Positions 1 through 8,508 of a stretch of DNA of 64,000 bases are shown in pieces. The position numbers were made by a program, and so were the translations under genes. Source of the stretch: Hyphomicrobiales bacterium (lineage in GTDB: Bacteria; Pseudomonadota; Alphaproteobacteria; Rhizobiales; Rhizobiaceae); assembly GCA_900465675.1 (NCBI GenBank), contig UBJR01000006.1:28400-92399 (forward strand), in the 5' to 3' direction. Numbering within the stretch: position 1 is the stretch's first letter; each line of letters starts with the position of its first letter. The notes under the pieces were generated by a model, which did no database searches, had not been told where the DNA came from, and saw only the letters and a list, made by a program, of their open reading frames with translations.

Positions 1-404
1 AAGGCATCGACGGCGATGGTCGGCGTCATCAGGATGGCCCCGGCGCTGGTGCCGATCAGGATACCATCGTCGAGCGTCCAGACCCGCAGCCGTTCGAACA
101 CATCAGCGTTCCGCAGCCGCTGCAGGAAATGCCCGGTATGGCCGCCGGAGAGGTGGATGGCGTTGCAGGAAAACAGCCGCTCGAGATCGTCAGACACGAT
201 GTTGTCGAGATCGATGAACGGATCAAGCTTGAGGCCATGCGCGGCGTAGTAGGCGGCCTTCTCGTTGAAGAACTGGCGGTCGGGATCGGGGCCGGAGGAG
301 ACATAGCCGATATGGTTGCCGCGCTGGCGCACGATCTCTGCCAGCCGCCTGTCCATCGGCGCATTCTCGGCAATCACCTGGTCGCTGTAGAGCGCAAGGA
401 TCAT
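1..404 (-). CDS. Peptidase S51 family (dipeptidase E / cyanophycinase-like), partial
   Basis: The frame opens at an ATG at 404 behind the ribosome site AAGGAGAGG and runs off the left edge, giving 134 codons. The protein starts MILALYSDQV, has an LSGGHTGHF segment near residues 85-93 and the nucleophile motif GTSAGA with Ser120. This serine setting is characteristic of S51 peptidases such as aspartyl dipeptidase E. It is probably a cytoplasmic peptidase releasing N-terminal Asp. The C-terminal part is missing only because the window ends. It is divergent from puuD with 128 bp between them, so the two promoters share that gap, which contains two small dyads (GGGAAG/CTTCCC at 457-472 and ACATT/AATGT at 490-503). 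Confidence 0.85.
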   Translation of the reverse strand, partial: MILALYSDQVIAENAPMDRRLAEIVRQRGNHIGYVSSGPDPDRQFFNEKAAYYAAHGLKLDPFIDLDNIVSDDLERLFSCNAIHLSGGHTGHFLQRLRNADVFERLRVWTLDDGILIGTSAGAILMTPTIAVDA

Positions 405-532
405 CGGCCCTCTCCTTCAGAACTGCCCCGCAACTATCGGCGATCCGGCACGCGATGGGAAGCCAACTTCCCCCTTCCCTCGCGCATCAACATTCTGCAA
501 TGTGACGAGTCGGAGGAAGATAGGGGAACAGC

Positions 533-1777
533 ATGTATGAATACGCCATAGCGTGGGAATGGTTCGCCTTTGCAGCGCGCTGGTTCCACGTCATCACCGC
601 GATTGCCTGGATCGGCTCGTCCTTCTATTTCATCGCCCTCGACCTCGGCCTCGTGAAGCGGCCGCATCTGCCGGTCGGCGCCTATGGCGAGGAGTGGCAG
701 GTCCATGGCGGCGGCTTCTATCACATCCAGAAATATCTGGTGGCCCCGGCGCAGATGCCGGAGCATCTGACCTGGTTCAAATACGAGAGCTATTTCACCT
801 GGCTCTCGGGCTTCCTGATGCTCTGTATCGTCTATTACGGCGGTGCCGATCTCTTCCTCATCGACCGCCATGTGCTGGATATCAGTCCGATGACGGCGAT
901 CCTAATTTCGCTGGCCTCACTTGCCGGCGGCTGGCTGGTCTATGATCTGCTCTGCAAATCGCCGCTCGGCCGCAATACCTGGGGCCTGATGATCGTGCTC
1001 TATGCCGTGCTGGTCTTCATGGCCTGGGGCTATACCCAGCTCTTCACCGGCCGCGCCGCCTTCCTGCATCTCGGTGCCTTCACCGCGACGATCATGTCGG
1101 CCAATGTCTTCATGATCATCATCCCCAACCAGAAGATCGTCGTCGCCGACCTGATCGCCGGGCGCACGCCCGATCCGAAATACGGACAGATTGCCAAGCA
1201 GCGCTCGCTGCACAACAACTATCTGACGCTGCCCGTCATCTTCTTCATGCTGTCGAACCATTATCCGCTGGCCTTCGGCACCGCCTTCAACTGGGTGATC
1301 GCCGCCCTCGTCTTCCTGATGGGCGTCACCATCCGCCACTGGTTCAACACCACGCATGCCAGAAAGGGCCGCCCGACCTGGACCTGGATCGCCACCGTCA
1401 TCCTGTTTATCCTGATCATGTGGCTCTCGACCGTGCCGAAGGTGCTGACCGGCGAGAAGGATGCCGATGCCGCCGCCGTGGCACCTGCGTTCCAGCAGTT
1501 CGCCGGCGATCCGCATTTCCCTGCCGTCAAGCAACTGGTCGGCACGCGCTGTTCCATGTGCCATGCGGCCGAGCCCGTTTACGAAGGCATCGTTCGGGCG
1601 CCGAAGAACGTCATGCTCGAAAACGACGCGGAAATTGCCGCCCACGCCCGGGAAATCTATATACAGGCAGGCCGCAGCCATGCGATGCCGCCCGGCAATG
1701 TCACAGAGATCACCGCCGACGAGCGCAAGCTGCTCGTCGCCTGGTTCGAAAGCGCAGTCGAAGGCAAACAGGAATGA
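533..1777 (+). CDS. puuD: Urate oxidase (hydroxylase) PuuD, membrane-bound with C-terminal cytochrome c domain
   Basis: This 414-residue protein has a membrane region of about 310 residues with several hydrophobic helices. It is followed by a periplasmic cytochrome c domain with haem motif CSMCH at Cys340-Cys343-His344 and a likely axial Met385 in HAMPPGN. This fusion is the hallmark of PuuD, which oxidises urate to 5-hydroxyisourate and passes electrons to the respiratory chain instead of making peroxide. A GGGGAAC ribosome site precedes the ATG. The stop overlaps the guaD start as ATGA, so the two genes are translationally coupled. The next enzymes of the route (uraH, uraD, puuE, allA) are on the opposite strand at 7.3-10.3 kb. 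Confidence 0.93.
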   Translation: MYEYAIAWEWFAFAARWFHVITAIAWIGSSFYFIALDLGLVKRPHLPVGAYGEEWQVHGGGFYHIQKYLVAPAQMPEHLTWFKYESYFTWLSGFLMLCIVYYGGADLFLIDRHVLDISPMTAILISLASLAGGWLVYDLLCKSPLGRNTWGLMIVLYAVLVFMAWGYTQLFTGRAAFLHLGAFTATIMSANVFMIIIPNQKIVVADLIAGRTPDPKYGQIAKQRSLHNNYLTLPVIFFMLSNHYPLAFGTAFNWVIAALVFLMGVTIRHWFNTTHARKGRPTWTWIATVILFILIMWLSTVPKVLTGEKDADAAAVAPAFQQFAGDPHFPAVKQLVGTRCSMCHAAEPVYEGIVRAPKNVMLENDAEIAAHAREIYIQAGRSHAMPPGNVTEITADERKLLVAWFESAVEGKQE

Positions 1778-3081
1778 CAGTGAAACTTCTGCGCGGGCGC
1801 CTGCTCTCGTTCAAGCGCGCCCCGCAAAGCCTGAGCGATCAGGAAAGCTACAGTTATGAGACCGATGGCGGCCTTCTGATCGAAGGCGGCAAGATCATCG
1901 CTGCGGGCAGCTATGCCGATGTGAAGGCAAAAGCGCCGGACAATGCCGAGGAAGTCGATCACCGCCCGCATCTCATCATGCCCGGCTTCATCGACACGCA
2001 TCTGCATTTCCCGCAGATGCAGGTCATCGCCTCCTATGCCGCGAACCTGTTGGAATGGCTGAATACCTATACCTTCCCGGAAGAGTGCCGCTTCGTCGAA
2101 AGCGCCCATGCACAGAAGATCGCCACGCATTTCTACGACGAGCTGATCCGCCACGGCACGACCACAGCCGTCGCCTATTGCTCCGTGCACAAGACCTCCG
2201 CCGACGCCTTCTTCGCCGAAGCCATGAAGCGCGGCATGTGCATGGTCGGCGGCAAGGTGATGATGGACCGCAACGCCCCGCAGGGCCTGCTCGATACGCC
2301 CGAAATGGGCTATGACGAAACCCGCGCCGTCATCGCCGAATGGCACGGCAAGGGCCGCAACCATGTTGCCATCACCCCGCGCTTCGCCATCACCTCGACG
2401 CCGCAGCAAATGGAAGCAGCCGGAGCGCTCGCGCGCGAATTCCCCAATCTGCATATCCAGACGCATCTTTCCGAGAACCACGACGAGATCCGCTACACCT
2501 GCGAGCTCTATCCCGAAGCGATCGACTACACGGATATCTACGCCCACTACGGGCTGCTCGGCCAAAAGACGCTGTTCGGCCACTGCATCCATCTCTCGGA
2601 TCGCGAAGCCGATGCGATGAGCGAGGCCGGATCGATCGCTGTCCACTGCCCGACATCGAACCTGTTCCTCGGATCCGGCCTCTTCCCGCTGAAGGCGCTG
2701 TCGCGCCGCGAAAAGCCCGTCCGCATCGGTGTCGCCACCGATATCGGCGGCGGCTCCAGCTATTCGATGCTGCGGACGATGGACGAGGCCTACAAGATCC
2801 AGCAGCTGCTCGGCGAGCGCTTGAACCCGCTGGACAGCTATTACCATATGACATTGGGTAATGCCGAAGCCCTGTCGCTCGCAGACAGCATCGGCACGCT
2901 GGAGACCGGCACCGATGCCGATATCGTCGTCCTCAATGCCGCCGCGACACCGGCCATGGCGCTGAAGATGGACGTGGTCAAAACGCTGGTGGAAGAACTC
3001 TTCCTGCTGCAGACGATGGGCGACGACCGCTCGATCATCGAGACATATGTCGCTGGCAACGCAATGAAGGCAGCGCTTTGA
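1774..3081 (+). CDS. guaD: Guanine deaminase
   Basis: The ATG at 1774 overlaps the puuD stop and gives 435 residues, the usual size of bacterial GuaD; the open frame extends upstream to 1420, but only inside puuD. The protein is a metal-dependent amidohydrolase. PGFIDTHLHFPQ carries the HxH zinc ligands, HLSE and GHCIHLS supply further histidines, and the CPTSNLFLGSG and ATDIGGG segments are typical of guanine deaminase. It converts guanine to xanthine and so feeds the urate pathway begun by puuD. The xanthine dehydrogenase that links them is not in this window and may lie to the left. Confidence 0.92.
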   Translation: MTVKLLRGRLLSFKRAPQSLSDQESYSYETDGGLLIEGGKIIAAGSYADVKAKAPDNAEEVDHRPHLIMPGFIDTHLHFPQMQVIASYAANLLEWLNTYTFPEECRFVESAHAQKIATHFYDELIRHGTTTAVAYCSVHKTSADAFFAEAMKRGMCMVGGKVMMDRNAPQGLLDTPEMGYDETRAVIAEWHGKGRNHVAITPRFAITSTPQQMEAAGALAREFPNLHIQTHLSENHDEIRYTCELYPEAIDYTDIYAHYGLLGQKTLFGHCIHLSDREADAMSEAGSIAVHCPTSNLFLGSGLFPLKALSRREKPVRIGVATDIGGGSSYSMLRTMDEAYKIQQLLGERLNPLDSYYHMTLGNAEALSLADSIGTLETGTDADIVVLNAAATPAMALKMDVVKTLVEELFLLQTMGDDRSIIETYVAGNAMKAAL

Positions 3082-3107
3082 GATAGGGACTCAAAATCGG
3101 GGGAAGC

Positions 3108-4022
3108 ATGAGCGAGACGCAACGCAGGTTGACGACCATCTTCTCCGCCGATGTGCAGGACTATACGCGTCTGATGGGCCTTGACGAAGAAGGCACGCTG
3201 GCAACGCTGAAGCGCTACCGCGAGGCGATGTCAGGCCTGATCGCATCGCATGGCGGCCGCGTCGTCAACACCTGGGGCGACGGCCTGATCGCCGAATTCC
3301 CGAGCGTCGTCGAGGCCGTCCGGGCTGCCGTCGATGTGCAGACCGAGCTGGCAGGCTTCAACAGCGCCAAAGCGGCGAGCGAACAGATGCTGTTTCGCAT
3401 CGGCATCAATCTCGGCGACATCATCGTCGAGGGTGCCGATATCTATGGCGACGGCGTCAATATCGCCGCACGCCTGCAGGCCTCGGCTCCGGCCGGCGGC
3501 ATTGTCATCTCCAACACCGTCTATGACCAGGTTCGCAACAAGGTGCCCGTTGGTTTCGATTTCCTCGGACCGCTCAGCGTCAAGAACGTCTCGGAAGCCA
3601 TCCCGAGCTACGCCATCCGCATCGGCGAGAGTCATCAAGCGCAAGCTGTCGCGCAAGCCGCACCCTCCGGAGCACCGGCCGCCGCCGCCCGCCCGGATCA
3701 GCGGCCAACGGCTTCGCCATCACGCGCCCGCAAGCTCCTCGGCATCTTCGCCATCGCCGCGGCCTTTTTCGCCCTCATCAACGCGCTCACCTGGGAAGGC
3801 AATCTCTGGGCCGTCTGGCCGATCCTCGTGCTCGCCTTCGCTGCCGCCATGACGATCGCCCGCCTGCAGAACCGCGTCGACCAGCAACTTGCTGGCCTCG
3901 CCATCATCGGCCTCGGCCTCATCGCCATCAACCTGCTCAGCTGGCACGGCACATTCTGGGCCATCTGGCCACTCATGGCCTTCGCCGCCGTCGGCGCCAT
4001 CCGCTGGGTGATGCGCGGCTGA
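3108..4022 (+). CDS. Class III adenylate/guanylate cyclase with C-terminal membrane repeats
   Basis: Residues 1-170 form a class III nucleotide cyclase domain. The predicted metal-binding aspartates are Asp15 in FSADVQDY and Asp58 in NTWGDGL, and FRIGINLGD is present. After a linker rich in Ala and Pro (about 175-205), residues 207-304 hold about four hydrophobic helices arranged as two similar halves: NALTWEGNLWAVWP and NLLSWHGTFWAIWP. Rhizobia carry many such cyclases with varied accessory domains. Here the cyclase is tethered to the inner membrane at its C-terminus with the catalytic domain inside. It starts 26 bp after guaD and may be co-transcribed. The input signal is unknown. Confidence 0.88.
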   Translation: MSETQRRLTTIFSADVQDYTRLMGLDEEGTLATLKRYREAMSGLIASHGGRVVNTWGDGLIAEFPSVVEAVRAAVDVQTELAGFNSAKAASEQMLFRIGINLGDIIVEGADIYGDGVNIAARLQASAPAGGIVISNTVYDQVRNKVPVGFDFLGPLSVKNVSEAIPSYAIRIGESHQAQAVAQAAPSGAPAAAARPDQRPTASPSRARKLLGIFAIAAAFFALINALTWEGNLWAVWPILVLAFAAAMTIARLQNRVDQQLAGLAIIGLGLIAINLLSWHGTFWAIWPLMAFAAVGAIRWVMRG

Positions 4023-4053
4023 AAGGGGCGGCCAAGGCCGCCCCGCCAAAGCT

Positions 4054-4857
4054 TCACACGGTCGGCACCGTTCCGCCATCGATGGTGAACTCGGCGCCAT
4101 GAATCGACGCCGCCCGATCGGACGCCAGGAAGGCAACGAGCTCGGCAACTTCCTCGGGATAGGCTGGGCGGCCGGCCGGAATACCGCCGAGCGCATCCAT
4201 GATGCTCTGTTTCGCCGCCTCTGTATCGATGCCGTTCGCTTTCGAAATGCGCGAGACCAGCGCATCGGATGCTTCCGTGAGGATCCAGCCTGGCGCCACC
4301 GATGTCACCCGCACGCCCTTGGGACCCAGCTCCTTGGAGAGCGCCTTGCTGTAATTGCTGAGCGCCGCTTTCGCCGCAGCATAGGCAATCGTCGCCTCGT
4401 GCAGCGGAAGCCGCCGCTGGATGGATGATATGTGGATCACCACACCCGTTCGCCGCTCAATCATATGTGGCACGAGCAGCCGGTCGAGACGAACGGCAGG
4501 CATCAGGTTGAGAGCCAGCTCGTTTTGCCAATGCTCTTCCGTCAAGGCAGCAAAACCGCCGCCGGGTGCTGCCGATCCGCCGAGCGTATGAACGACAATG
4601 TCGATCCCGCCGAATTTTTCGAGCGCAGCACGCGCCAGTATCTCGACGCCTTCCGGTGTCGAGAGATCGGCGGGCACGAAGAGCGTCGCAGGCGTACCCG
4701 CCTTCGGCGCCGAACGGGCACTGGTGATGGTCTCGGCGCCAGCCGCCGCAAACCGGCGAAGGATCGCCGCACCCGCGCCTTTCGTACCGCCTGTCACAAG
4801 CACACGCTTGCCGGAAAACTCCTCGGGAATGATCGGAAATCTTTGAGCTATGGTCAT
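4054..4857 (-). CDS. Short-chain dehydrogenase/reductase (SDR)
   Basis: The start is set at 4857 (MTIAQRFPII) behind AGAGGA; upstream in-frame sequence would run into the divergent regulator. The 267-residue protein has the Rossmann motif VTGGTKGAGAAI, the catalytic pair YAAAKAAL (Tyr-x3-Lys) preceded by HISSIQRR, and the C-terminal FTIDGG typical of classical SDRs. The substrate is not evident. It is divergent from an HxlR-type regulator 86 bp away, an arrangement often seen when the regulator responds to a reactive or electrophilic compound that the reductase removes. That role is inferred from position only. Confidence 0.88.
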   Translation of the reverse strand: MTIAQRFPIIPEEFSGKRVLVTGGTKGAGAAILRRFAAAGAETITSARSAPKAGTPATLFVPADLSTPEGVEILARAALEKFGGIDIVVHTLGGSAAPGGGFAALTEEHWQNELALNLMPAVRLDRLLVPHMIERRTGVVIHISSIQRRLPLHEATIAYAAAKAALSNYSKALSKELGPKGVRVTSVAPGWILTEASDALVSRISKANGIDTEAAKQSIMDALGGIPAGRPAYPEEVAELVAFLASDRAASIHGAEFTIDGGTVPTV

Positions 4858-4943
4858 ATCAGTCCTCTTGTGTTGGAGGACGGGGCGCCGCCGTCCAAAA
4901 CAATCGCGTTGCTTGAAGGCGAAGATGGCTTTAGGCTTTCGAG

Positions 4944-5318
4944 ATGACAAGTACGCACGAAAAAGTAGGGTACTTACCTGAAAGTAAGTCCAACGATGAC
5001 CTGACCCCATCGACCGCCGCAGAAGGCGTTGAGAATGTGCTGCGCATGCTCGAAGGGCGCTGGAAGCTCGTCATCCTCTTCCACCTTTTCGGCGGCAATG
5101 TGCTGCGCTTTTCCGATCTGGAACGCGCAATCCCGGCCATCTCGCAAAAGATGTTGATCCAGCAGCTGCGCCAGATGGAAGCCGATGGCATCGTCAGGCG
5201 TATCGTCCACCATCAGGTGCCGCCGAAGGTGGAATATTGCCTCACCGACTGGGGCCAATCGCTCTGCCCGGCGCTCGACGCGCTGTTGACATGGGCCGCC
5301 GCCAAGCCTGCAGGATAG
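4944..5318 (+). CDS. HxlR-type winged-helix transcriptional regulator
   Basis: The 124-residue protein has a complete HxlR/MarR-like DNA-binding domain (about residues 30-115), including the family-typical LEGRWKLVILFHL, FSDLERAIPAISQKML and KVEYCLTDWGQSL. Such proteins act as small dimeric repressors or activators, commonly of a divergent oxidoreductase gene, here the SDR at 4054-4857. The first 20 or so residues are poorly conserved in appearance, and their DNA contains a perfect inverted repeat that looks like an operator. Either the operator lies inside the reading frame or translation begins later. No good in-frame ATG lies between 4944 and the domain, so 4944 is kept. Confidence 0.85.
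   Translation: MTSTHEKVGYLPESKSNDDLTPSTAAEGVENVLRMLEGRWKLVILFHLFGGNVLRFSDLERAIPAISQKMLIQQLRQMEADGIVRRIVHHQVPPKVEYCLTDWGQSLCPALDALLTWAAAKPAG
4949..4989. promoter_or_regulatory. Candidate HxlR operator (nested inverted repeats)
   Basis: ACTTAC (4972-4977) and GTAAGT (4984-4989) form a perfect dyad with a 6-bp spacer. AAGTAC at 4949-4954 is also the inverse of GTACTT at 4970-4975. GTAAGTAC-like elements are typical of HxlR targets. The dyads overlap the first codons of the regulator and lie about 90-130 bp upstream of the divergent SDR start, so binding could control both genes. This is inferred from symmetry alone. Confidence 0.45.
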
Positions 5319-5407
5319 TCCGGAAACCCTGCTCTAAGCATATGTTTCTGCTGGCAGCGGGACTTGAATATGCTACCTCTCGGAAGCTTCCGGAGGATGC
5401 CGATATC

Positions 5408-6544
5408 ATGTCAAAGCCGCTGACGATTGCCGATCTGAAGACCCTGGCCCGTCGCCGTGTGCCGAAGATGTTCTTCGACTATGCCGACTCCGGCGCCTGG
5501 ACGGAGAGCACCTACCGCGCCAACGAGAGCGACTTCGCCAACATCAAGCTTCGCCAGCGCGTGCTGGTCGACATGACCAATAGGTCGCTCGAAACCGAGA
5601 TGATTGGCCAGAAGGTCTCGATGCCCGTGGCGCTGGCGCCGACGGGCATGACCGGCATGCAGCATGCCGACGGCGAGATGCTGGCGGCGCGCGCAGCGGA
5701 AGAATTCGGCGTGCCCTTCACGCTGTCGACGATGAGCATCTGCTCGATCGAGGATGTGGCCTCGGTGACGACAAAGCCCTTCTGGTTCCAGCTCTATGTG
5801 ATGCGCGACAAGGATTTCGTACTCGACCTGATCAACCGCGCCAAGGCGGCGAAATGCTCGGCTCTGGTGCTGACGGCCGACCTGCAGATCCTCGGCCAAC
5901 GCCACAAGGATCTGCGCAACGGCCTCTCCGCCCCACCGAAATTCACCCCGAAACACATCTGGCAGATGGCAACGCGGCCGCTCTGGTGCCTGGACATGCT
6001 GCAGACCAAGCGCCGCACCTTCGGCAACATCATCGGTCACGCCAAGAACGTCACCGACCTCTCCTCGATCTCGATCTGGACGCATGAGCAGTTCGACCCC
6101 AGGCTTTCCTGGGCCGATGTCGCCTGGATCAAGGAGAAATGGGGCGGCCCACTGATCATCAAGGGCATCAACGACGTGGAGGACGCGAAGCTCGCCGCCG
6201 AAACCGGTGCCGACGCCATCATCGTCTCCAACCACGGCGGCCGCCAGCTCGACGGCGCCCCCTCCTCGATCAGCATGCTGCCTTCGATCGTCGATGCCGT
6301 CGGCGACAGGATAGAGATCCACCTCGACGGCGGCATCCGCTCCGGCCAGGACGTGCTGAAAGCCATCGCCCTCGGCGCCAAGGGCACCTATATCGGCCGC
6401 CCCTTCCTCTATGGCCTCGGCGCCATGGGCAAGGACGGCGTGACGCTGGCGCTCGAGATCCTCCGCAAGGAGCTTGATATGACCATGGCGCTATGCGGAA
6501 AGCGTAACATCCAAGATGTGGATGCATCGGTGATTGCCGCCTGA
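5408..6544 (+). CDS. lldD: FMN-dependent alpha-hydroxy-acid dehydrogenase (L-lactate dehydrogenase type)
   Basis: The ATG at 5408 follows CGGAGGATG and gives 378 residues. The protein shows the family plan: PKMFFDYADSGAWTE near the N-terminus, LAPTGMTGMQHADGE and FTLSTMS in the FMN barrel, a lysine in LIIKGI, the catalytic histidine region SNHGGRQLDG, and the phosphate-binding LDGGIRSGQDVLKA and GAKGTYIGRPFLYG. It oxidises L-lactate or a similar 2-hydroxy acid at the membrane face, passing electrons to quinone. The exact substrate cannot be read from sequence. A terminator hairpin for this gene lies in the 3' end of the convergent phosphoesterase gene. Confidence 0.85.
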   Translation: MSKPLTIADLKTLARRRVPKMFFDYADSGAWTESTYRANESDFANIKLRQRVLVDMTNRSLETEMIGQKVSMPVALAPTGMTGMQHADGEMLAARAAEEFGVPFTLSTMSICSIEDVASVTTKPFWFQLYVMRDKDFVLDLINRAKAAKCSALVLTADLQILGQRHKDLRNGLSAPPKFTPKHIWQMATRPLWCLDMLQTKRRTFGNIIGHAKNVTDLSSISIWTHEQFDPRLSWADVAWIKEKWGGPLIIKGINDVEDAKLAAETGADAIIVSNHGGRQLDGAPSSISMLPSIVDAVGDRIEIHLDGGIRSGQDVLKAIALGAKGTYIGRPFLYGLGAMGKDGVTLALEILRKELDMTMALCGKRNIQDVDASVIAA

Positions 6545-6545
6545 T

Positions 6546-7283
6546 CTACAACCGCCCCGTCGCCAGCGCGGCCGCCCATTCGAGGCGGCCGTTTGCTTTT
6601 GCGAGCTCCGACATCGCCATATGGTTATAGTGGACGGTGCGGAAATTGGCAGTCCAGCCAAGCGCGGTCTTCTCCAGAATGGCGTAGCTTGCCAGCGGAT
6701 GGCCGGTCTCGACCTTGTGGAAATAGGGCGCGTCATCGTCATAGCCCGGGCAGCCGACGCTGCCGGGATTGACGAGCAGGCGGCCGCCGGAGAGTGCGAT
6801 CGCTCGCGGCAGATGGGTGTGGCCGCAGAGGATCAGCGGCTGGTCGATGCCCTCGGCAAGTGCCTCGATCTCCGCCTGCGGCTTCAAGAGGACATAGCCC
6901 TCAGGCGAGACCGTTTCCGTCCAGTAGAGATTATCGTCATCAGGGGTTGCATGGCAGAGATAGACCTCGTCGCGATAGACGAGTTCCGAAGGCAGCGTCC
7001 GCAGCCAGTCGAGATGGCGTGGGCTGAGATCGTGATAGGCGGCCTCATCGGAGGTGAACATCTGCTCCGGCGCGAACTCGATGAGATAGCGGTCGTGATT
7101 GCCGCGCACGGTCGGCAGATTGAGCGGCAAGAGCCGGTCGCCGGTCTTTCCGGCTTCAAGCGGACCGCTGAAGCAATCGCCAAGATTGACGATGTCGCTG
7201 ATGCCAAGTGCCGCAATATCGGCGAGCACCGCCTCCAGCGCCAGGGCATTTCCGTGGATATCCGCGATCGCCGCAAACCGCAT
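6546..7283 (-). CDS. Metallophosphoesterase (YfcE/calcineurin-like family)
   Basis: The 245-residue cytoplasmic protein starts MRFAAIADIHGN and carries the standard metallophosphoesterase ligands in order: DIHGN, NLGDCFSGP, RGNHDRY, CHATP and CGHTHLPR, then NPGSVGCPGY. The family hydrolyses phosphodiesters or phosphomonoesters with two metal ions; the physiological substrate is unknown. Its start is 3 bp from the stop of uraH, so it is probably the distal gene of the minus-strand ureide operon, although no purine role is known. Its stop lies 1 bp from the convergent lldD stop. Confidence 0.85.
   Translation of the reverse strand: MRFAAIADIHGNALALEAVLADIAALGISDIVNLGDCFSGPLEAGKTGDRLLPLNLPTVRGNHDRYLIEFAPEQMFTSDEAAYHDLSPRHLDWLRTLPSELVYRDEVYLCHATPDDDNLYWTETVSPEGYVLLKPQAEIEALAEGIDQPLILCGHTHLPRAIALSGGRLLVNPGSVGCPGYDDDAPYFHKVETGHPLASYAILEKTALGWTANFRTVHYNHMAMSELAKANGRLEWAAALATGRL
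6569..6600 (+). terminator. Rho-independent terminator of lldD, inside the neighbouring coding region
   Basis: CGGCCGCC (6569-6576) pairs with GGCGGCCG (6584-6591) across a 7-nt loop and is followed on the plus strand by TTTGCTTTT. It is placed to stop lldD transcription, yet it lies within the 3' coding part of the convergent phosphoesterase gene. Confidence 0.6.
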
Positions 7284-7286
7284 GAC

Positions 7287-7643
7287 TCAGCTGCCGCGAT
7301 AGGTGGAATAGCCGTAAGGCGAGATCAGCAGCGGCACATGGTAATGCGCCGTCGTATCGGCGATCCCGAAGCGGATCGGCACGAGATCGAGAAAGGCCGG
7401 ATGCGGCAGCGCCGTGCCTGCGGCACGAAGATAGTCGCCGGCGTGGAAAAGGAGCTCGTAGGTTCCTGCAGTGAAGCTGTCGCCAACAAGGATAGGCCCG
7501 CCATCGACGCGTCCGTCAGCGTTGGTCTCGACCGTCTTGAGAAGCTTGCGCAGATCGCCTTCGACCGAATAGAGATCGATGCGCAAACCCTCGGCCGGCT
7601 TGCCGAGGGCGGTATCGAGGACGTGGGTGGTCAGTCCGGTCAT
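7287..7643 (-). CDS. uraH: 5-Hydroxyisourate hydrolase (transthyretin-like)
   Basis: The 118-residue protein has the two diagnostic ends of the transthyretin-related HIU hydrolases: [12 protein letters not shown] near the N-terminus and the C-terminal tetrapeptide [14 protein letters not shown] and [18 protein letters not shown] also match the family. It hydrolyses 5-hydroxyisourate, the product of PuuD, to OHCU. Its start codon overlaps the stop of allA (ATGA at 7640-7643), indicating translational coupling in the minus-strand ureide operon. Confidence 0.95.
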   Translation of the reverse strand: MTGLTTHVLDTALGKPAEGLRIDLYSVEGDLRKLLKTVETNADGRVDGGPILVGDSFTAGTYELLFHAGDYLRAAGTALPHPAFLDLVPIRFGIADTTAHYHVPLLISPYGYSTYRGS

Positions 7644-8140
7644 AGGGCTGGCTCTCTGATGATGAAGGGTTGGTCGAAGAAGAATTCTTCCAGATTGTTG
7701 TCGGGTCCATCGCGATCGACGACGATGAAGCTGCTCGGCTTGCCGAGCGACATCAGCGGGTGATGCCAGACATTACGTCTGTAGTTCACGCCCTGATCAC
7801 CGCGCGCAGAAAACACCTGCGGCCGCCCCGGCCGGCCATTCTCATCTTCCGAGACGACGACGAGAAACGGCAAGTTCGAGACCGGTGAAAAACTCTGACT
7901 GCCGAAAGGATGGCGCTCCATCATCCCGACCTCATAGGGAAAGGCGCGCGGCTGGCCACGGAAAAGATTGATGATGACGCGTGCGCCCTCACCCGCGGCT
8001 TCGGCCGTAGCCAATGCATGAAAACGTTCGGTCGTGCCGCCGTTGATATAACGCATCGTCGACGGATCGGCCTCGATCACATCGCCGAAGGGCGCGAAGG
8101 CGGCTTTGGTGAGGGGCTGGATGTCGAGGTAGTCTGGCAT
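7640..8140 (-). CDS. allA: Ureidoglycolate lyase AllA
   Basis: The start is taken at [10 protein letters not shown] (8140), giving 166 residues, the normal AllA size; an upstream in-frame ATG at 8167 would add nine residues lying inside hepT. Family segments present are [44 protein letters not shown] and [12 protein letters not shown]. AllA splits ureidoglycolate into glyoxylate and urea at the end of allantoin breakdown. The allantoate-processing step between PuuE and AllA is not encoded in this window. The gene starts 5 bp after the hepT stop. Confidence 0.93.
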   Translation of the reverse strand: MPDYLDIQPLTKAAFAPFGDVIEADPSTMRYINGGTTERFHALATAEAAGEGARVIINLFRGQPRAFPYEVGMMERHPFGSQSFSPVSNLPFLVVVSEDENGRPGRPQVFSARGDQGVNYRRNVWHHPLMSLGKPSSFIVVDRDGPDNNLEEFFFDQPFIIREPAL

Positions 8141-8145
8141 GGGAC

Positions 8146-8508
8146 TTATTCGCCTTGTGCCCGCCAATGGCGGATGTTTTCAAGTTGGGTAACAAGCTCG
8201 GGCAACGCAGTTCTTGCTGTCTGCCAGATCACCGGCAGTTCCGCCCTGTAGTAATCATGGACGATCAGGTTGCGCATGCCCTTGATCCGTGTCCACGGAA
8301 TCTCCGGATGGCTTTGCGGAAATCCGGGTTCGATCGCCGATATCCGTGCTGCTGCCTCGCCGACCAAGACTAGCGACATGGTGACGGCAAGCTGAGTACG
8401 GATATCGGCGAGGAACTCAGCCTCGCTCATCCCTTCGGTCAGATCGAATGCCGTCTGCGCTGCCGCCTGCATTCGGTCCATATGGTCGACAAGCCGCTCA
8501 TTGTTCAT
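8146..8508 (-). CDS. hepT: HepT-like ribonuclease toxin (DUF86)
   Basis: This 120-residue all-helical protein has the HEPN/DUF86 signature RNLIVHDY, an R-x4-H-x-Y motif at Arg79, His84 and Tyr86, which forms the RNase active site in HepT toxins. The preceding gene encodes the MntA nucleotidyltransferase antitoxin, and the two overlap by 4 bp (8505-8508). In characterised pairs MntA inactivates HepT by adding AMP to the tyrosine of this motif. All motif residues are intact, so an active toxin is expected. The pair sits inside the ureide operon between uraD and allA. Confidence 0.88.
   Translation of the reverse strand: MNNERLVDHMDRMQAAAQTAFDLTEGMSEAEFLADIRTQLAVTMSLVLVGEAAARISAIEPGFPQSHPEIPWTRIKGMRNLIVHDYYRAELPVIWQTARTALPELVTQLENIRHWRAQGE

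Noticed and set aside
6534..7763. 409-codon plus-strand frame
   Set aside because: Antisense to the phosphoesterase and uraH genes, whose family motifs are clear on the minus strand.
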